Source: Cupriavidus sp. (lineage in GTDB: Bacteria; Pseudomonadota; Gammaproteobacteria; Burkholderiales; Burkholderiaceae). Taken from it: a DNA stretch of 64,000 nucleotides. The position numbers and the translations under genes are program-made. The notes below the pieces were generated by a model. It ran no database searches. It worked only from the letters and a program-made list of their open reading frames with translations, and was not told the DNA's origin. Positions 30,198-39,009 of the stretch are shown piece by piece (position 1 is the first letter of the stretch; every line of letters starts with the position of its first letter). Where the stretch lies: positions 124,001 to 188,000 of the forward strand of contig JAPSLP010000001.1 in assembly GCA_031180665.1 (NCBI GenBank), written 5' to 3'.

Positions 30198-30969
30198 CTT
30201 TGTTGGTTGCCCCTTCTACTGGTTTTCCTTCGCCTTCGATCCACTTGATGACGCGGTGAATCCGGCCTCGATTGGTATATTGGTGGGCAAGCCCGGTGAT
30301 TGCGAAGCGCCCATTGTCTGCATCCGGGATGCCGGTAGCGATGTCGTTTGCACCGGGATTGAAGTTATAGCGATCCTCCATGTGAACGACTACCTCTGCG
30401 ACATATCGGTCCTTTCCTAGCTTGGGGTCGTAGGCGATATGAACCTTTCCAGATAGCCCAACGAAGTGCGCACCAATAGCCTTCTGCCAGTTTTCCGTTT
30501 CGGGATACGGGAAGAAATACTCGTCTGCGCCGACGGGATATGGCTCGCCCGTAATCTCGAAGTCTTCTCGGTTCTCCCCAATCTTTTCGGCGTGGTACTT
30601 GAAATCGCTTTCAACGGATTTCTGCGTTCGCGTACCGCAGGGGTCGTTGTCAGTGTAGCGCTGTTAACTGAGGATACGGTCTTTGCCCTCACCGAACAAG
30701 AAATGTCGATATGCGGCCGTCGCGTCGGCGAGGTCCGGACGGAATGGCTCCTCCCCTTCCAGCTTGGCCAGCCATTTGGCAAGCGCGACTCGATCCGCCG
30801 TTGTGGGTTCTCGTCTCGGAAAGGCATCTAGGAAGCCGTTGTCGTGTTTGATGACCGGTGGGGTCGCGGGGCCAATACGGTAACGTCCCGATCGGTTCGC
30901 GAGCACTACGTCGACGACGGTGGCGTTGCTGCTGCTGACGTTCGTGGTATTTGCCGTTGTCGTACCCAT
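30139..30969 (-). pseudogene. VgrG3-linked effector interrupted by an in-frame stop
   Basis: One frame of 277 codons runs from the ATG at 30969 to the stop at 30139-30141, broken only by a TAA at 30664-30666. Before the stop: SRREP-type linker, ...WLAKLEGEEPF and HFLFGEGKDRILS. After it, without shift: RYTDNDPCGTRTQKS..., YPETENWQKAIGAHFVG, EDRYNFNPGANDIATG and GRFAITGLAHQY. The last two motifs are a conserved C-terminal signature I associate with uncharacterised T6SS-linked effectors; I cannot give the family name. Continuity of recognisable sequence across the stop argues for a recent nonsense mutation. The gene starts 6 bp after the broken vgrG3. A sequencing error remains possible. Confidence 0.78.
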
Positions 30970-30975
30970 GTTTCC

Positions 30976-33707
30976 TCACACGATCTTGGCGATTCGCTTA
31001 CGCGCTTCTTTTCCCCAGTGGCACTGAACGACCTCATCATCCGAGGACACCATCAGGTCGGTATATCCGTCCTTGTCCGAGCGACCGTAAGCAAAGGTGC
31101 CATCGCGAAGCTCAAGGAAATAGGGTATCCCGGCAAGGAGCGACCCACTTGAGGCGTTCCGCAGTTGGAAGCGTCGTACGTAAGGACCGCTAACGAGTCC
31201 ACCGGGAAGTGCGGGGAGGCTGAGATACTGCTTGTCGCCACCCGTAAACGGGTGCCCGGCCCCCTTAACCTCAAACATCCCCGGCGTCTCGAAGGTAATC
31301 GCATTCCCCTCCAACCGAATCGCCGAATCCGCGCCGTGCAGCACGACCGTGTTCCTCGCCAGAATCTCGACCGTCTCATTCGACGAAGTCACCACCACTT
31401 CCTTGTCCGCCGAAATCGCCATCGCGCCGCCATGCGCCTGCACCGACAGCGGTCCATTGGCGGCAACGGCTTTCAGTCCATTGCGCTGCACGAACAGCGA
31501 CACGCCTCGTGCCGCCGCCATCGCGATGGTCTTGCCGGCGGTCAGCTGCCAGTCCGATTGCACGGTGCCGTGCAGGTGTCGGCCCGAATAGACCGCGGTG
31601 GTCTCTTGGCTCGACACCGCGATGGAAGTGGGTGCCTCCGCCACCAACAGCGGCTCGGCGAAGCGCTCGACCGGCTTCCCGTCCGGCTGCTTGGCATCCT
31701 GTCCGTTGACGGTGTGCTCGTAGTGCCCGTCCTGCTCCGGCTCAACCATTGTCAGCAGCGGCTCGAAGACGGCGTTGGCGGTCAGGGGCAGGGCGGTTTG
31801 CGTTTGAGCCGCGGCCGACAGGCGCTCGGCGGTACGTTGCGCGCCCTTTAGCAGCGCGATCGCTTCGGGCATGCCCATCACGGTGCCGGTGGCACGGGGC
31901 CGCGCCGTGGTCGATAGCAACAGGCCATGGCCGGCGCGCACCACCGCCCACGCATCGCTGCGCAGCTCGGCGCCGGTGCCGCGCCACGGCGCGCGCTGCC
32001 CATCCTGCGGGCCCTGGGCGACCAGATAGCCGAGGTTCAGCTGGGTCTGCGCTGCGGAGCTAGCCAGCCGCATGCGCAGCCGGCCCTTGAAGTCGTCGAC
32101 GACCCATTGATTGTAGCCGTCGCCGCCGAGGCCGCGCGTGTGCCAACCGGACAGCATGGAAGCGAGCGGCTTGTCGTCGTTTGCCCACGGCGGGGTGTCT
32201 TGCTCGTTGTGCAACTGCATCGCGGCCAACGGCCGGTCGATGTCGCCGTCGAGGAAGGTCAGCAGCAGCTCGGTGCCGACGCGCGGCAGGTGGTGCGTGC
32301 CCCAGTTCGGGCCTGCCATGGCGCCTGCGACGCGGACCCAGGCGGTGACTTGCGTCAGGTCGTCGGAACCCGGATCGGTGAAGGTGGCGGCCTGACCCGC
32401 GTGGCCACTCTGGTCTGCCGGCGCTGGCGCTCGCAGCCACGGAAAGCGAACCCGCACCCGATGATCGCGATCGGTGTGCAACGGCGTCTCACCCTCGGAA
32501 ATGACGATCGCAGTCTGACCTTCCGGTGCGGTCGGCTTGGCGCGGAAGCGTGGCACGATTGGCGCATCGGCGCGCACCGCTTCAAGCGTATTGCGATAGC
32601 CGCCGGCCTCGACCTCGGTGGTGCCGAGCAGCCTGGCAACATCGGCGCCGAGATTGTTCGCCGCTTCGTGGCGCACCGAAAGCGCGACGATTTCGTCGCC
32701 GTCACGCGCTAAGTGCTCGGTCAGGCGAAGCGTTGCCCGGCGCCAAGCTGGCGGACGGTACCGGCGCCGTCGAAGCGAACAAAGCCGCTTTCCTCGGCCT
32801 GCATGCGCAGTTGCGCCGCACGGTCGGCCGTCGCCGCATCGGGGTAGCGATAAGGCCCCAGCGCATCGAACGCTTCGAGCGTCGGCCATTCGCCGGGCAC
32901 CGCCGCGGCATTGGCCTGTGCCGAGGCGGCGGTCAGCGTCTTGTAGTCCCAGGACGAGACAGTGACGGCATTGGGCCCGACGCTATGCCGCGTGGACCAG
33001 ACCGTCATCGTGTCTGTCTCCTCGGTCATGTCGGTACGATGGAAGCGGATGCTCGCTTGGGGGCAGAGCGGGCGTTCGGCATCGTTGTCGAACACCACCA
33101 GCCGATGGCGGGCCTGGCTGCCTTCGGGCTTGTCGTCCTCGCCCTGCAGGTGTTCGAAGCGGTAGGACAACCCTTCCTCGGCCAGCAGGCGCTGCACGAA
33201 ATCGAAATCGCTCTCGCGGTATTGCGCGCAGATCGAGCGACGGCGCAGCGGTTGGGAGACGGAGAACTGGAAGTTGGCGGCAGGGTAGTCGCGGAAGACT
33301 TCCTCGACGATCTCCTGCGCGGTCTTGTCCTGATAGACATAGCAGTCGGCGCGGCCACGCAGCCGCTCGAGCCACGGTGCGACGGTCAGCCGGTAGCGCG
33401 CCAGGCCACCGTCGCCGCCCATCGCCGCGCAATCGACGACGAAGCCGTGCCAGGCGCGATAACGGCCATCGGCCAGCATCAGCCGCAGCGTGATTTCTTG
33501 CCGCGCCAACTCGAGCGTATCCAGATGCGCCGACGGCGACAGGCAGTCGATCTCGATGGCGAAGGACTTGGATATGGCCTCGATCGCGGAGAAGCGTTCG
33601 ACTACGAGGCTGACATCGACGAGCCCCGTTTCGACGGCGATCAGTCGGCTTCTCTGGCGCAGCAGAGCAACGATGAGATGAGGCGAAACAAAAGGGGCGG
33701 GCGTCAT
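30976..33707 (-). pseudogene. vgrG: VgrG (copy 3), split by a one-base deletion
   Basis: The N-terminal 328 codons from the ATG at 33707 encode a gp27-like region (ending GTVRQLGAGQRFA). The frame then closes at 32721-32723, while the rest of VgrG (LTEHLARDGDEIVALSVRH onward) continues in another frame to 30976. The intact vgrG4 has TCAGGGCGAAGCG at 40791 where this gene has TCAGGCGAAGCG at 32721, so one G is missing at 32724-32725. Downstream the OB fold, DUF2345 region and a C-terminal transthyretin-like extension (about the last 75 residues, FQLRNASSGSLLAGIPYFLELRDG) are all intact. Without frameshift correction the product would lack its spike tip. Confidence 0.9.
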
Positions 33708-33837
33708 GATCCGTAGTCCCATGCTTACCAAAGTCCCTTGCGGCGAATGTGTCGCGGCAAGAATGGTGGCATGGTGCTACGGACCGCCCTCAGGAAGCTC
33801 TACGGCGTGATATGACGTTCCGCTGCAGAGCTAATAC

Positions 33838-34821
33838 CTACAGTCTCGGGTCGGATTGAGCGACATCCCACTGCCAGATGGCTGCGCCATAGTCCGATGA
33901 CACGTCCGGCATGATCTCCCCCGCACTGAAATAGCGACGAGAGTTCGCTTTAGCCGGAGTCAACCAATAACCAGCGCGCGGACACGGCTGGCCAGGTTCG
34001 CATCGCATGGCCGCTGTCGAGGTATCTCCGCTATCATGTAGCCCTATGTTTGCCTTTGCCCAGGCAACCAGGTCCTTCGGGTAGTAGAGGAAGGAGTGCA
34101 AACTTGTGTCGTTCTCAATGCCAAGTAGCAAAACCGCAGCGCCTGCCTCGAAGGACCAGTAGCCGTAGTAGCCGGCTTGAGTTGCAGATTTGTGCGTGTC
34201 GTGCCATGCAGTTCCCGAGAGCCCCTTATACCAGCGCTTCAAAAAGGACGTGAGAAAAGAAAGCTCTTCGTCGCGGGACTCCGAATGGAGCGCCCTCACC
34301 AGATCGCCATACGGAATCTCCCAGAACCATTCGTCGACATCGGGCCGATCAGGAAGAGCGAAGGATAGTAGGTCTTCATAGACTGCATCTTCTCCGCGGA
34401 AGCCGTCGCAAAGGGCTGACACTCGCGGCAGTTGGTCCCGCCGATGCAAAAGATAGCAAAGGCCGATGAGCTGCATGACACGGCTATAGTCATCGGCCGA
34501 CGTAAAAATAAAAGCTGGCCGGTCGGGGTCTTCGTGCAATGCGCGGTCGGCCTTGGCGAATTCCTCATAGGCCCTAAGGACCGCCTCCAGCTCGCTGTGC
34601 AGGCACTCAATGGGGTCGCCAGCTGTATATCTCATAGAGAGCCTTTCATACGTCGCATTCGCGATCGCGTGGTAGGACAGCGCCCATCCCTCCGCTTCAG
34701 AGCGTGCGGCCCCTGATGGCTTGGTCGAATACAAGGCGATCACTTTTGGGATTTCGTCCATTTCCCGCTGAAAGGTCGCCTCGCTAAGCAATTTCTGCCG
34801 ACGTGCTTGCTGAAAAGTCAT
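33838..34821 (-). CDS. Candidate immunity protein (Imm71/Imm72-like), copy 2, for the nuclease effector
   Basis: The 327-residue soluble protein has no signal peptide. Its C-terminal block GYWLTPAKANSRRYFSAGEIMPDVSSDYGAAIWQWD (seen in two parts) matches the other two immunity-like proteins at 28126 and 36541, while the N-terminal two thirds are very different (QARRQKLLSEATFQREMDEIPKVIALY...). The start at 34821 (MTFQQARRQ) lies 10 bp after the nuclease gene's stop; an upstream frame extension to 34887 overlaps that gene and is unlikely. A cytoplasmic location fits protection against a DNA-cutting toxin. Confidence 0.82.
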   Translation of the reverse strand: MTFQQARRQKLLSEATFQREMDEIPKVIALYSTKPSGAARSEAEGWALSYHAIANATYERLSMRYTAGDPIECLHSELEAVLRAYEEFAKADRALHEDPDRPAFIFTSADDYSRVMQLIGLCYLLHRRDQLPRVSALCDGFRGEDAVYEDLLSFALPDRPDVDEWFWEIPYGDLVRALHSESRDEELSFLTSFLKRWYKGLSGTAWHDTHKSATQAGYYGYWSFEAGAAVLLLGIENDTSLHSFLYYPKDLVAWAKANIGLHDSGDTSTAAMRCEPGQPCPRAGYWLTPAKANSRRYFSAGEIMPDVSSDYGAAIWQWDVAQSDPRL

Positions 34822-34831
34822 GTTTTTGCGT

Positions 34832-36265
34832 CTATCGATGCCGAGCCGCGCCGACGTAGCCTTGGCGGCTGTCGACCAGTTTTTCAATTTGGTTGTCTGT
34901 CCACTCGCGCGTCAGCGAATGGCTCGTATGCGCGTGCGGATTTGCCTCTTTTCCACCCACGCTTTTCAGCAGCGTCTGTGCGTGACTGAAAGCGTGAGGA
35001 ACGGAGAAGAACAGAACGTGTCGTGTGTACCCCGTGATCGAGATTTCGTGCGCGAGCATTCGATTTCCTACGGCGGACCCTAATCGCGAGGAGATCCACA
35101 TGCGGCTCATCGGGGTTCGACTAGCATCTCCACCATAGCTTTTGGCTTTTGCTGACGGTGCTCCGGTCGTGGTCGCGGTGCCTTTTCTTTTGCCAGAGCC
35201 CTTACCCGCCGGGGCAGAATCTTTGCCGCTCTTGTCCCTTAGATCGCGCAATAGCGAAGCCAACGATTTCGTCGGGTCGTAACTTGCCTTGGCCTCGATG
35301 ATGGCATAGGGCTTACGGCCATTGGTCTTCCATACAGCATCGATCCCGCGGCCACGAACACGCAACGGCCAAAGTTGCACGAGCTCGCCATCATCGTTCA
35401 GCTTCGCAGGATTTCGGTGGCCCCCGTCATGCTGGGCCTGCTTTCCCCAACGCTTGATCTCCTGGCAATGATAGTCCGCCATGTGTTCGCCCAGGACGCC
35501 GAGCGCCTTCTGCTGAAGCTGGCCCAATGTCCGACGCGCAAGTTCCGAGGAATTGGATTGATTGGTATTCGCTCGGTCGTTTGAGTCCGTACGGCTCTTT
35601 GAGCCAGCGTCCGCCTTGGTCTTCGGCTTGGCCGGTACGGGACTCTGACGAGGGCGGCCGGCAGGCGGTGCTTCTGCGGAAGTTTTGCGTGCTTGTTTCA
35701 GCCAGCCATCGATTTCGCGCTTGAAGGCGTCGAACTGCAGCCGAAGGTTGCTGCGAATGCTGTCGAGGCGTCGCTGCGCATCGGGCCCAAGCCGGCGCTT
35801 CAGCGCAGGATTGTTCAACATGTCGTCGAGCAGTTTCTGAAGCCTGCTCGGGTCCAGCATGTCGCGAAGGAATTTCTCTGGGTCGCCCTTGCCGAATCTG
35901 CGGATGACATCAAGCAGGCTGTCAATGCTGGCAGTTTCACTCTTGACTGCGCGCAGACTGCGCTTCACTGCGTCGCCGCCGCCCGGAATGACGCCGATGA
36001 GCGCGGTAATCAAGTTGAACCAGGCAGCTGGAGAGGCGGGAGCGCCGGATACTTCCACCAGACCTTTGATGATGTCCCGCGCGTCGACAACTTGTCCGAC
36101 CGCGGGTACGAAGCCGATCACCGTCTCGGCCAGAATGGCCCAGGGTGCATTGTTGTCGCCCTTGAAGAAGCTGACAGCTTCGTCAGCAAGCGACTGGAAC
36201 CAGCCGCGTCGTTTGGAGGGCGGGGCGGCTCTCCCCATCCTCGGAAGCGTAGCGGTACCGCTCAT
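34832..36265 (-). CDS. T6SS effector with pre-toxin membrane segment and restriction-fold nuclease tip
   Basis: The 477-residue protein begins with an export/translocation region (about 20-120: AETVIGFVPAVGQVVDARDIIKG, then NLITALIGVIPGGGDAVKR) of the pre-toxin type common in T6SS and polymorphic toxins. A helical, Pro/Lys/Ser-rich linker (about 190-260) leads to a nuclease-like domain. There, Asp309 in GRGIDAVW and Glu324-Ala-Lys326 in YAIIEAKASYD form a PD-(D/E)xK pattern typical of Tox-REase families, which are DNases. Its immunity gene follows 10 bp downstream. The start at 36265 overlaps the stop of a small truncated frame upstream by ATGA. Sequence is more AT-rich than the core T6SS genes. 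Confidence 0.85.
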   Translation of the reverse strand: MSGTATLPRMGRAAPPSKRRGWFQSLADEAVSFFKGDNNAPWAILAETVIGFVPAVGQVVDARDIIKGLVEVSGAPASPAAWFNLITALIGVIPGGGDAVKRSLRAVKSETASIDSLLDVIRRFGKGDPEKFLRDMLDPSRLQKLLDDMLNNPALKRRLGPDAQRRLDSIRSNLRLQFDAFKREIDGWLKQARKTSAEAPPAGRPRQSPVPAKPKTKADAGSKSRTDSNDRANTNQSNSSELARRTLGQLQQKALGVLGEHMADYHCQEIKRWGKQAQHDGGHRNPAKLNDDGELVQLWPLRVRGRGIDAVWKTNGRKPYAIIEAKASYDPTKSLASLLRDLRDKSGKDSAPAGKGSGKRKGTATTTGAPSAKAKSYGGDASRTPMSRMWISSRLGSAVGNRMLAHEISITGYTRHVLFFSVPHAFSHAQTLLKSVGGKEANPHAHTSHSLTREWTDNQIEKLVDSRQGYVGAARHR

Positions 36266-36459
36266 GCTTTCTTATCTCCCCCCAATTCACCTTCGAGTTC
36301 TTTCTGCTGCTGAGCGTCGAGGTAGTTCCACAGGTTTTCTCCCGGGTCCTCATCGGAGTCGTTAAGGAGAGCCAGATATTCCTTTTGTTCCGGTGTCGCC
36401 CGAGATTCCCAGAACTCATCGGCTTCTGCCAAATAGCGTTCGGCTGTAGGGGAATGGTG
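36262..36459 (-). pseudogene. 3' remnant of a gene upstream of the nuclease effector
   Basis: An acidic open frame (YLAEADEFWESRATPEQKE..., DSDEDPGENLWNYLDAQQQ) ends at 36262 with an ATGA overlap onto the nuclease start, as a true upstream operon partner would. It has no ATG; a TTG at 36432 would give 56 residues, and the frame is closed by a stop just above 36459. Its 5' side coincides with a junction where a fragment of an unrelated immunity gene begins on the other strand. It is probably the tail of a lost gene, perhaps an adaptor or immunity gene of the nuclease module; it could still be translated from the TTG. Confidence 0.5.
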
Positions 36460-36484
36460 TCAGTCTCATTTTCGCTCCTTATAG
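36443..36484 (+). pseudogene. 3' tip of a GH19-type immunity gene
   Basis: Read on the plus strand this encodes AVGEWCQSHFRSL then a stop, matching the ending AVEEWCRTLFPSS of the immunity protein at 27186-27866; the surrounding DNA is also similar to 27830-27880. An in-frame TAG lies just upstream, so only the tip is left. As at 27.9 kb, it converges on an Imm71/72-like gene. Confidence 0.6.
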
Positions 36485-36540
36485 CACCTCTGTGATTTTT
36501 GTTGTGCCAGAGAAGGCGACAGCCTGCGCATGTAGGCCGT

Positions 36541-37491
36541 TTACAGCTTCGGATCGGCCTGATCAATATCCCACTGCCAGAAGGTCACGCCATACTCACT
36601 CTCTTCCACGATCGGAAACGACTCGCCCTGATTGAAATACCGACGAGAAGCGGCCTTCGATGGCGTGAACCACCATCCGCTCCGCGGGCATACGTCGCCG
36701 CCTGGCACACGGGCAGACTGTCGTACCTCCGTCGCGGCCGAGAGGTCGGCCAGCGGTTCCGATACGCTTTCGCCTTCGACGCGACGGACGCGGGTCCAGA
36801 GGGTTGGACTCTTCGAAACATACTGCTGACCATCGAAGCCGACGGCGGCGGACGGTGCAGATCTGCCTGCAATAAGAAATTGCGCGCACGAGTCGGAAAT
36901 CTCGGGAAGATAGATGCCGGATTCCGGAACCACATCATGGGTCCTTACCTGAACGGCGCTATCAACTTGATAACGCGGCCAAGTCACCGGCGGATTGAGA
37001 GGGCCTTGGAGGTCATCGGAGTAATTTGTGGATAGAACCGTGGCGACCCAGCCGGCAGTTGCAGTCGCGGTGATATTGATGGCATACGCATGCGCCGCAT
37101 ATAGCAACTCTTCATAACGCTCTGCTGCATCGGGACTTACTTCGCTCAGCCAATCGGAAGAGAAGTCCCGCTGTCCGCGAACGCCACCAGTAACACCTAC
37201 TGCAGCAAACAAACCATCAGCGTCACCATGCGTCAGCTTGATAAAGCCATCATCTAGATGCAGAGCGGTCTGTCGAAAATTGGGAATCACGCGCTGCCCC
37301 CATACGATATCGGGTTGCTGGGGCAGTGGGCGAGAACGATAATCGGGAGGCAGCTGTATCATGAAGAGAGACAGCGAATCCTCGAGATGATTCAACATGG
37401 CTTCCCATGCCGAACGCATCGCATTAAAATATTCTACGGAGCTGTAACGCTCCAGCAGGTAGATCTCCTGCGGAAAGAGCGGGGAACTCAC
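36541..37491 (-). CDS. Candidate immunity protein (Imm71/Imm72-like), copy 3
   Basis: The 316-residue soluble protein is about 70% identical by eye to the protein at 28126-29076 along its whole length (same beginning PLFPQEIYLLERYSSVEYF and same ending block GWWFTPSKAASRRYF, WQWDIDQADPKL). Its start overlaps the stop of the 504-residue effector by ATGA (37488-37491), indicating translational coupling. It is therefore the likely immunity protein of that effector. No signal peptide: protection would be in the cytoplasm. Confidence 0.83.
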   Translation of the reverse strand: MSSPLFPQEIYLLERYSSVEYFNAMRSAWEAMLNHLEDSLSLFMIQLPPDYRSRPLPQQPDIVWGQRVIPNFRQTALHLDDGFIKLTHGDADGLFAAVGVTGGVRGQRDFSSDWLSEVSPDAAERYEELLYAAHAYAINITATATAGWVATVLSTNYSDDLQGPLNPPVTWPRYQVDSAVQVRTHDVVPESGIYLPEISDSCAQFLIAGRSAPSAAVGFDGQQYVSKSPTLWTRVRRVEGESVSEPLADLSAATEVRQSARVPGGDVCPRSGWWFTPSKAASRRYFNQGESFPIVEESEYGVTFWQWDIDQADPKL

Positions 37492-39002
37492 TTTTCTTCC
37501 CTTAGCGAGTGATTATCCGGTAAACTTTTTAGATTCAAATTATTTGTCAATTTTGGCAGACCGAGAAATTCGTCAGACTCCCCGGGAAAGTCGACATAGC
37601 CCCAGTTCGTCGCTTTACGCTCGCTTAGGTATTCGGGATGCAGTTGCTTTGGATCGACCACGATTTGTATCCCTCCCCCTTCCAGTACATATCCGGAATG
37701 GCCTTCGAGGACTTGGCTTGCCGCGGGGCCTTCCCATACGTTGAGCCCGGGTCCCGGCGGGACGGTGTATGTAACGTATTCTCCGTTCCGGTTCCATTGG
37801 CGCCACACTGCAAACCGACGCCGCCACCTATCACGAAGCGTCAGCTTCTCATCGCTTGGATTGACCGCACGAGACAATTTATCGAACTCCTCCTTGCGCA
37901 TCCAACAGATACTATTATCTTTCGATGCGGGATCTACCACGCGATACAGCACATCTCCCGGTTTCACGGTCACGTTGCGAGCGCGGTGAAAAGTAAGATA
38001 AGCGTCTTTCAGCGGGTGTTTTTCGTCTGGCTTGAGCTTCGGATTCAGATTGGGCCAGCCTGAAATGGGACGGAAGTAGCTCAGCGGCTGATATGGTAAG
38101 TGGTCCGTCTTGTCTACCCACTTGGGCTTATGGTCATCGATGAGTTTGGCCTCATCTTTTGGCGTTATCCACTGATACTTGTGAGGATTCACTGAATCAA
38201 CATGGACACGATACGCCAAGTCGCCTTCGATTTCCAGGCGGCGCGCGAGCCGGTTGAGCCAATCGATAACGGGTCCCAGCAGCTCGTCCAGCTTGCTGTT
38301 CAGCATCTGACGAATGCGCTGCACGCTCGATAGCAATTGACCTGCGCGCGAACCCATGGCGTCCGTGCCCCAGCGCTTGATCAGGTCGACAAAGTACCTG
38401 AATGCCACCAGCACCTTGTCGAACGCAGCGGTCAACTCCTGCGCATTGAGCTTGCCAATGACTTGCCTCACCTTGCCGGCCAACCACTTATAGGGGTTGG
38501 CAATCTTTGCGACCTTCAGCGCGCGCCGTACGGCCGGCGTCTTCAGATGTCGATTGAGAGTTTGGATGCCAGCTTCCACAAACGGTTTGCTTGCCTTCCA
38601 GAAGTTCGAATCCAGCGCGGCCTTGCCGACGCGGAATACGGACTTCCGTCCATACGCAAACAGGATCTTGCAGCAGCCTTTTGCTAGCGATCCCAACACC
38701 GGAAATAGCCCGATGAGTGTCAGGATCAAACCGATCCAGGCCCACTTGTTCGACGTGTCCTGATTGATCTTGCGACAGTTTGCGACCACGTCTCGCACGT
38801 CGCAAATCTGATCGACGAAGGGGATCATCGAGATGACAGTCCCCGTTGCCACTTGCGCGGTGGTCTGCTCGTCGGCGAAATCGCCCTGGATCACAGTCCA
38901 GATCCACTCCGCCGCCGCAGCAAGGTTTTGCTTGCCGCTTTTGACCCAGTCGGACGGCGCGCTCTTGAACCACGCAAGCGCGTTCTCAAGTTCTTCCCAC
39001 AT
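37488..39002 (-). CDS. T6SS effector with pre-toxin membrane segment and uncharacterised toxin tip
   Basis: The 504-residue protein has an N-terminal Trp-rich helix and a pre-toxin hydrophobic region (about 45-110: GTVISMIPFVDQICDVRD, then WIGLILTLIGLFPVLGSL). A helical middle (about 120-300) follows, then a C-terminal tip (about 345-504) beginning with VLYRVVDPASKDNSICWM and continuing RRRFAVWRQWNRNGEYVTYTV, GLNVWEGPAASQ, GGGIQIVVDP. An early YR strand, a mid Trp/Gly strand and a late Q-x-x strand recall an ADP-ribosyltransferase layout, but the usual Q/E-x-E is not evident, so this is only a possibility. It lies 7 bp after vgrG4 and overlaps its immunity gene. Confidence 0.78.
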   Translation of the reverse strand: MWEELENALAWFKSAPSDWVKSGKQNLAAAAEWIWTVIQGDFADEQTTAQVATGTVISMIPFVDQICDVRDVVANCRKINQDTSNKWAWIGLILTLIGLFPVLGSLAKGCCKILFAYGRKSVFRVGKAALDSNFWKASKPFVEAGIQTLNRHLKTPAVRRALKVAKIANPYKWLAGKVRQVIGKLNAQELTAAFDKVLVAFRYFVDLIKRWGTDAMGSRAGQLLSSVQRIRQMLNSKLDELLGPVIDWLNRLARRLEIEGDLAYRVHVDSVNPHKYQWITPKDEAKLIDDHKPKWVDKTDHLPYQPLSYFRPISGWPNLNPKLKPDEKHPLKDAYLTFHRARNVTVKPGDVLYRVVDPASKDNSICWMRKEEFDKLSRAVNPSDEKLTLRDRWRRRFAVWRQWNRNGEYVTYTVPPGPGLNVWEGPAASQVLEGHSGYVLEGGGIQIVVDPKQLHPEYLSERKATNWGYVDFPGESDEFLGLPKLTNNLNLKSLPDNHSLREEK

Positions 39003-39009
39003 TGTTGTT

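Noticed and set aside
33708-33837. CTTGCGGCGA / TCGCGGCAAG hairpin after the nuclease immunity gene as a terminator
   Set aside because: The arms pair imperfectly and there is no T run; kept only as an observation.
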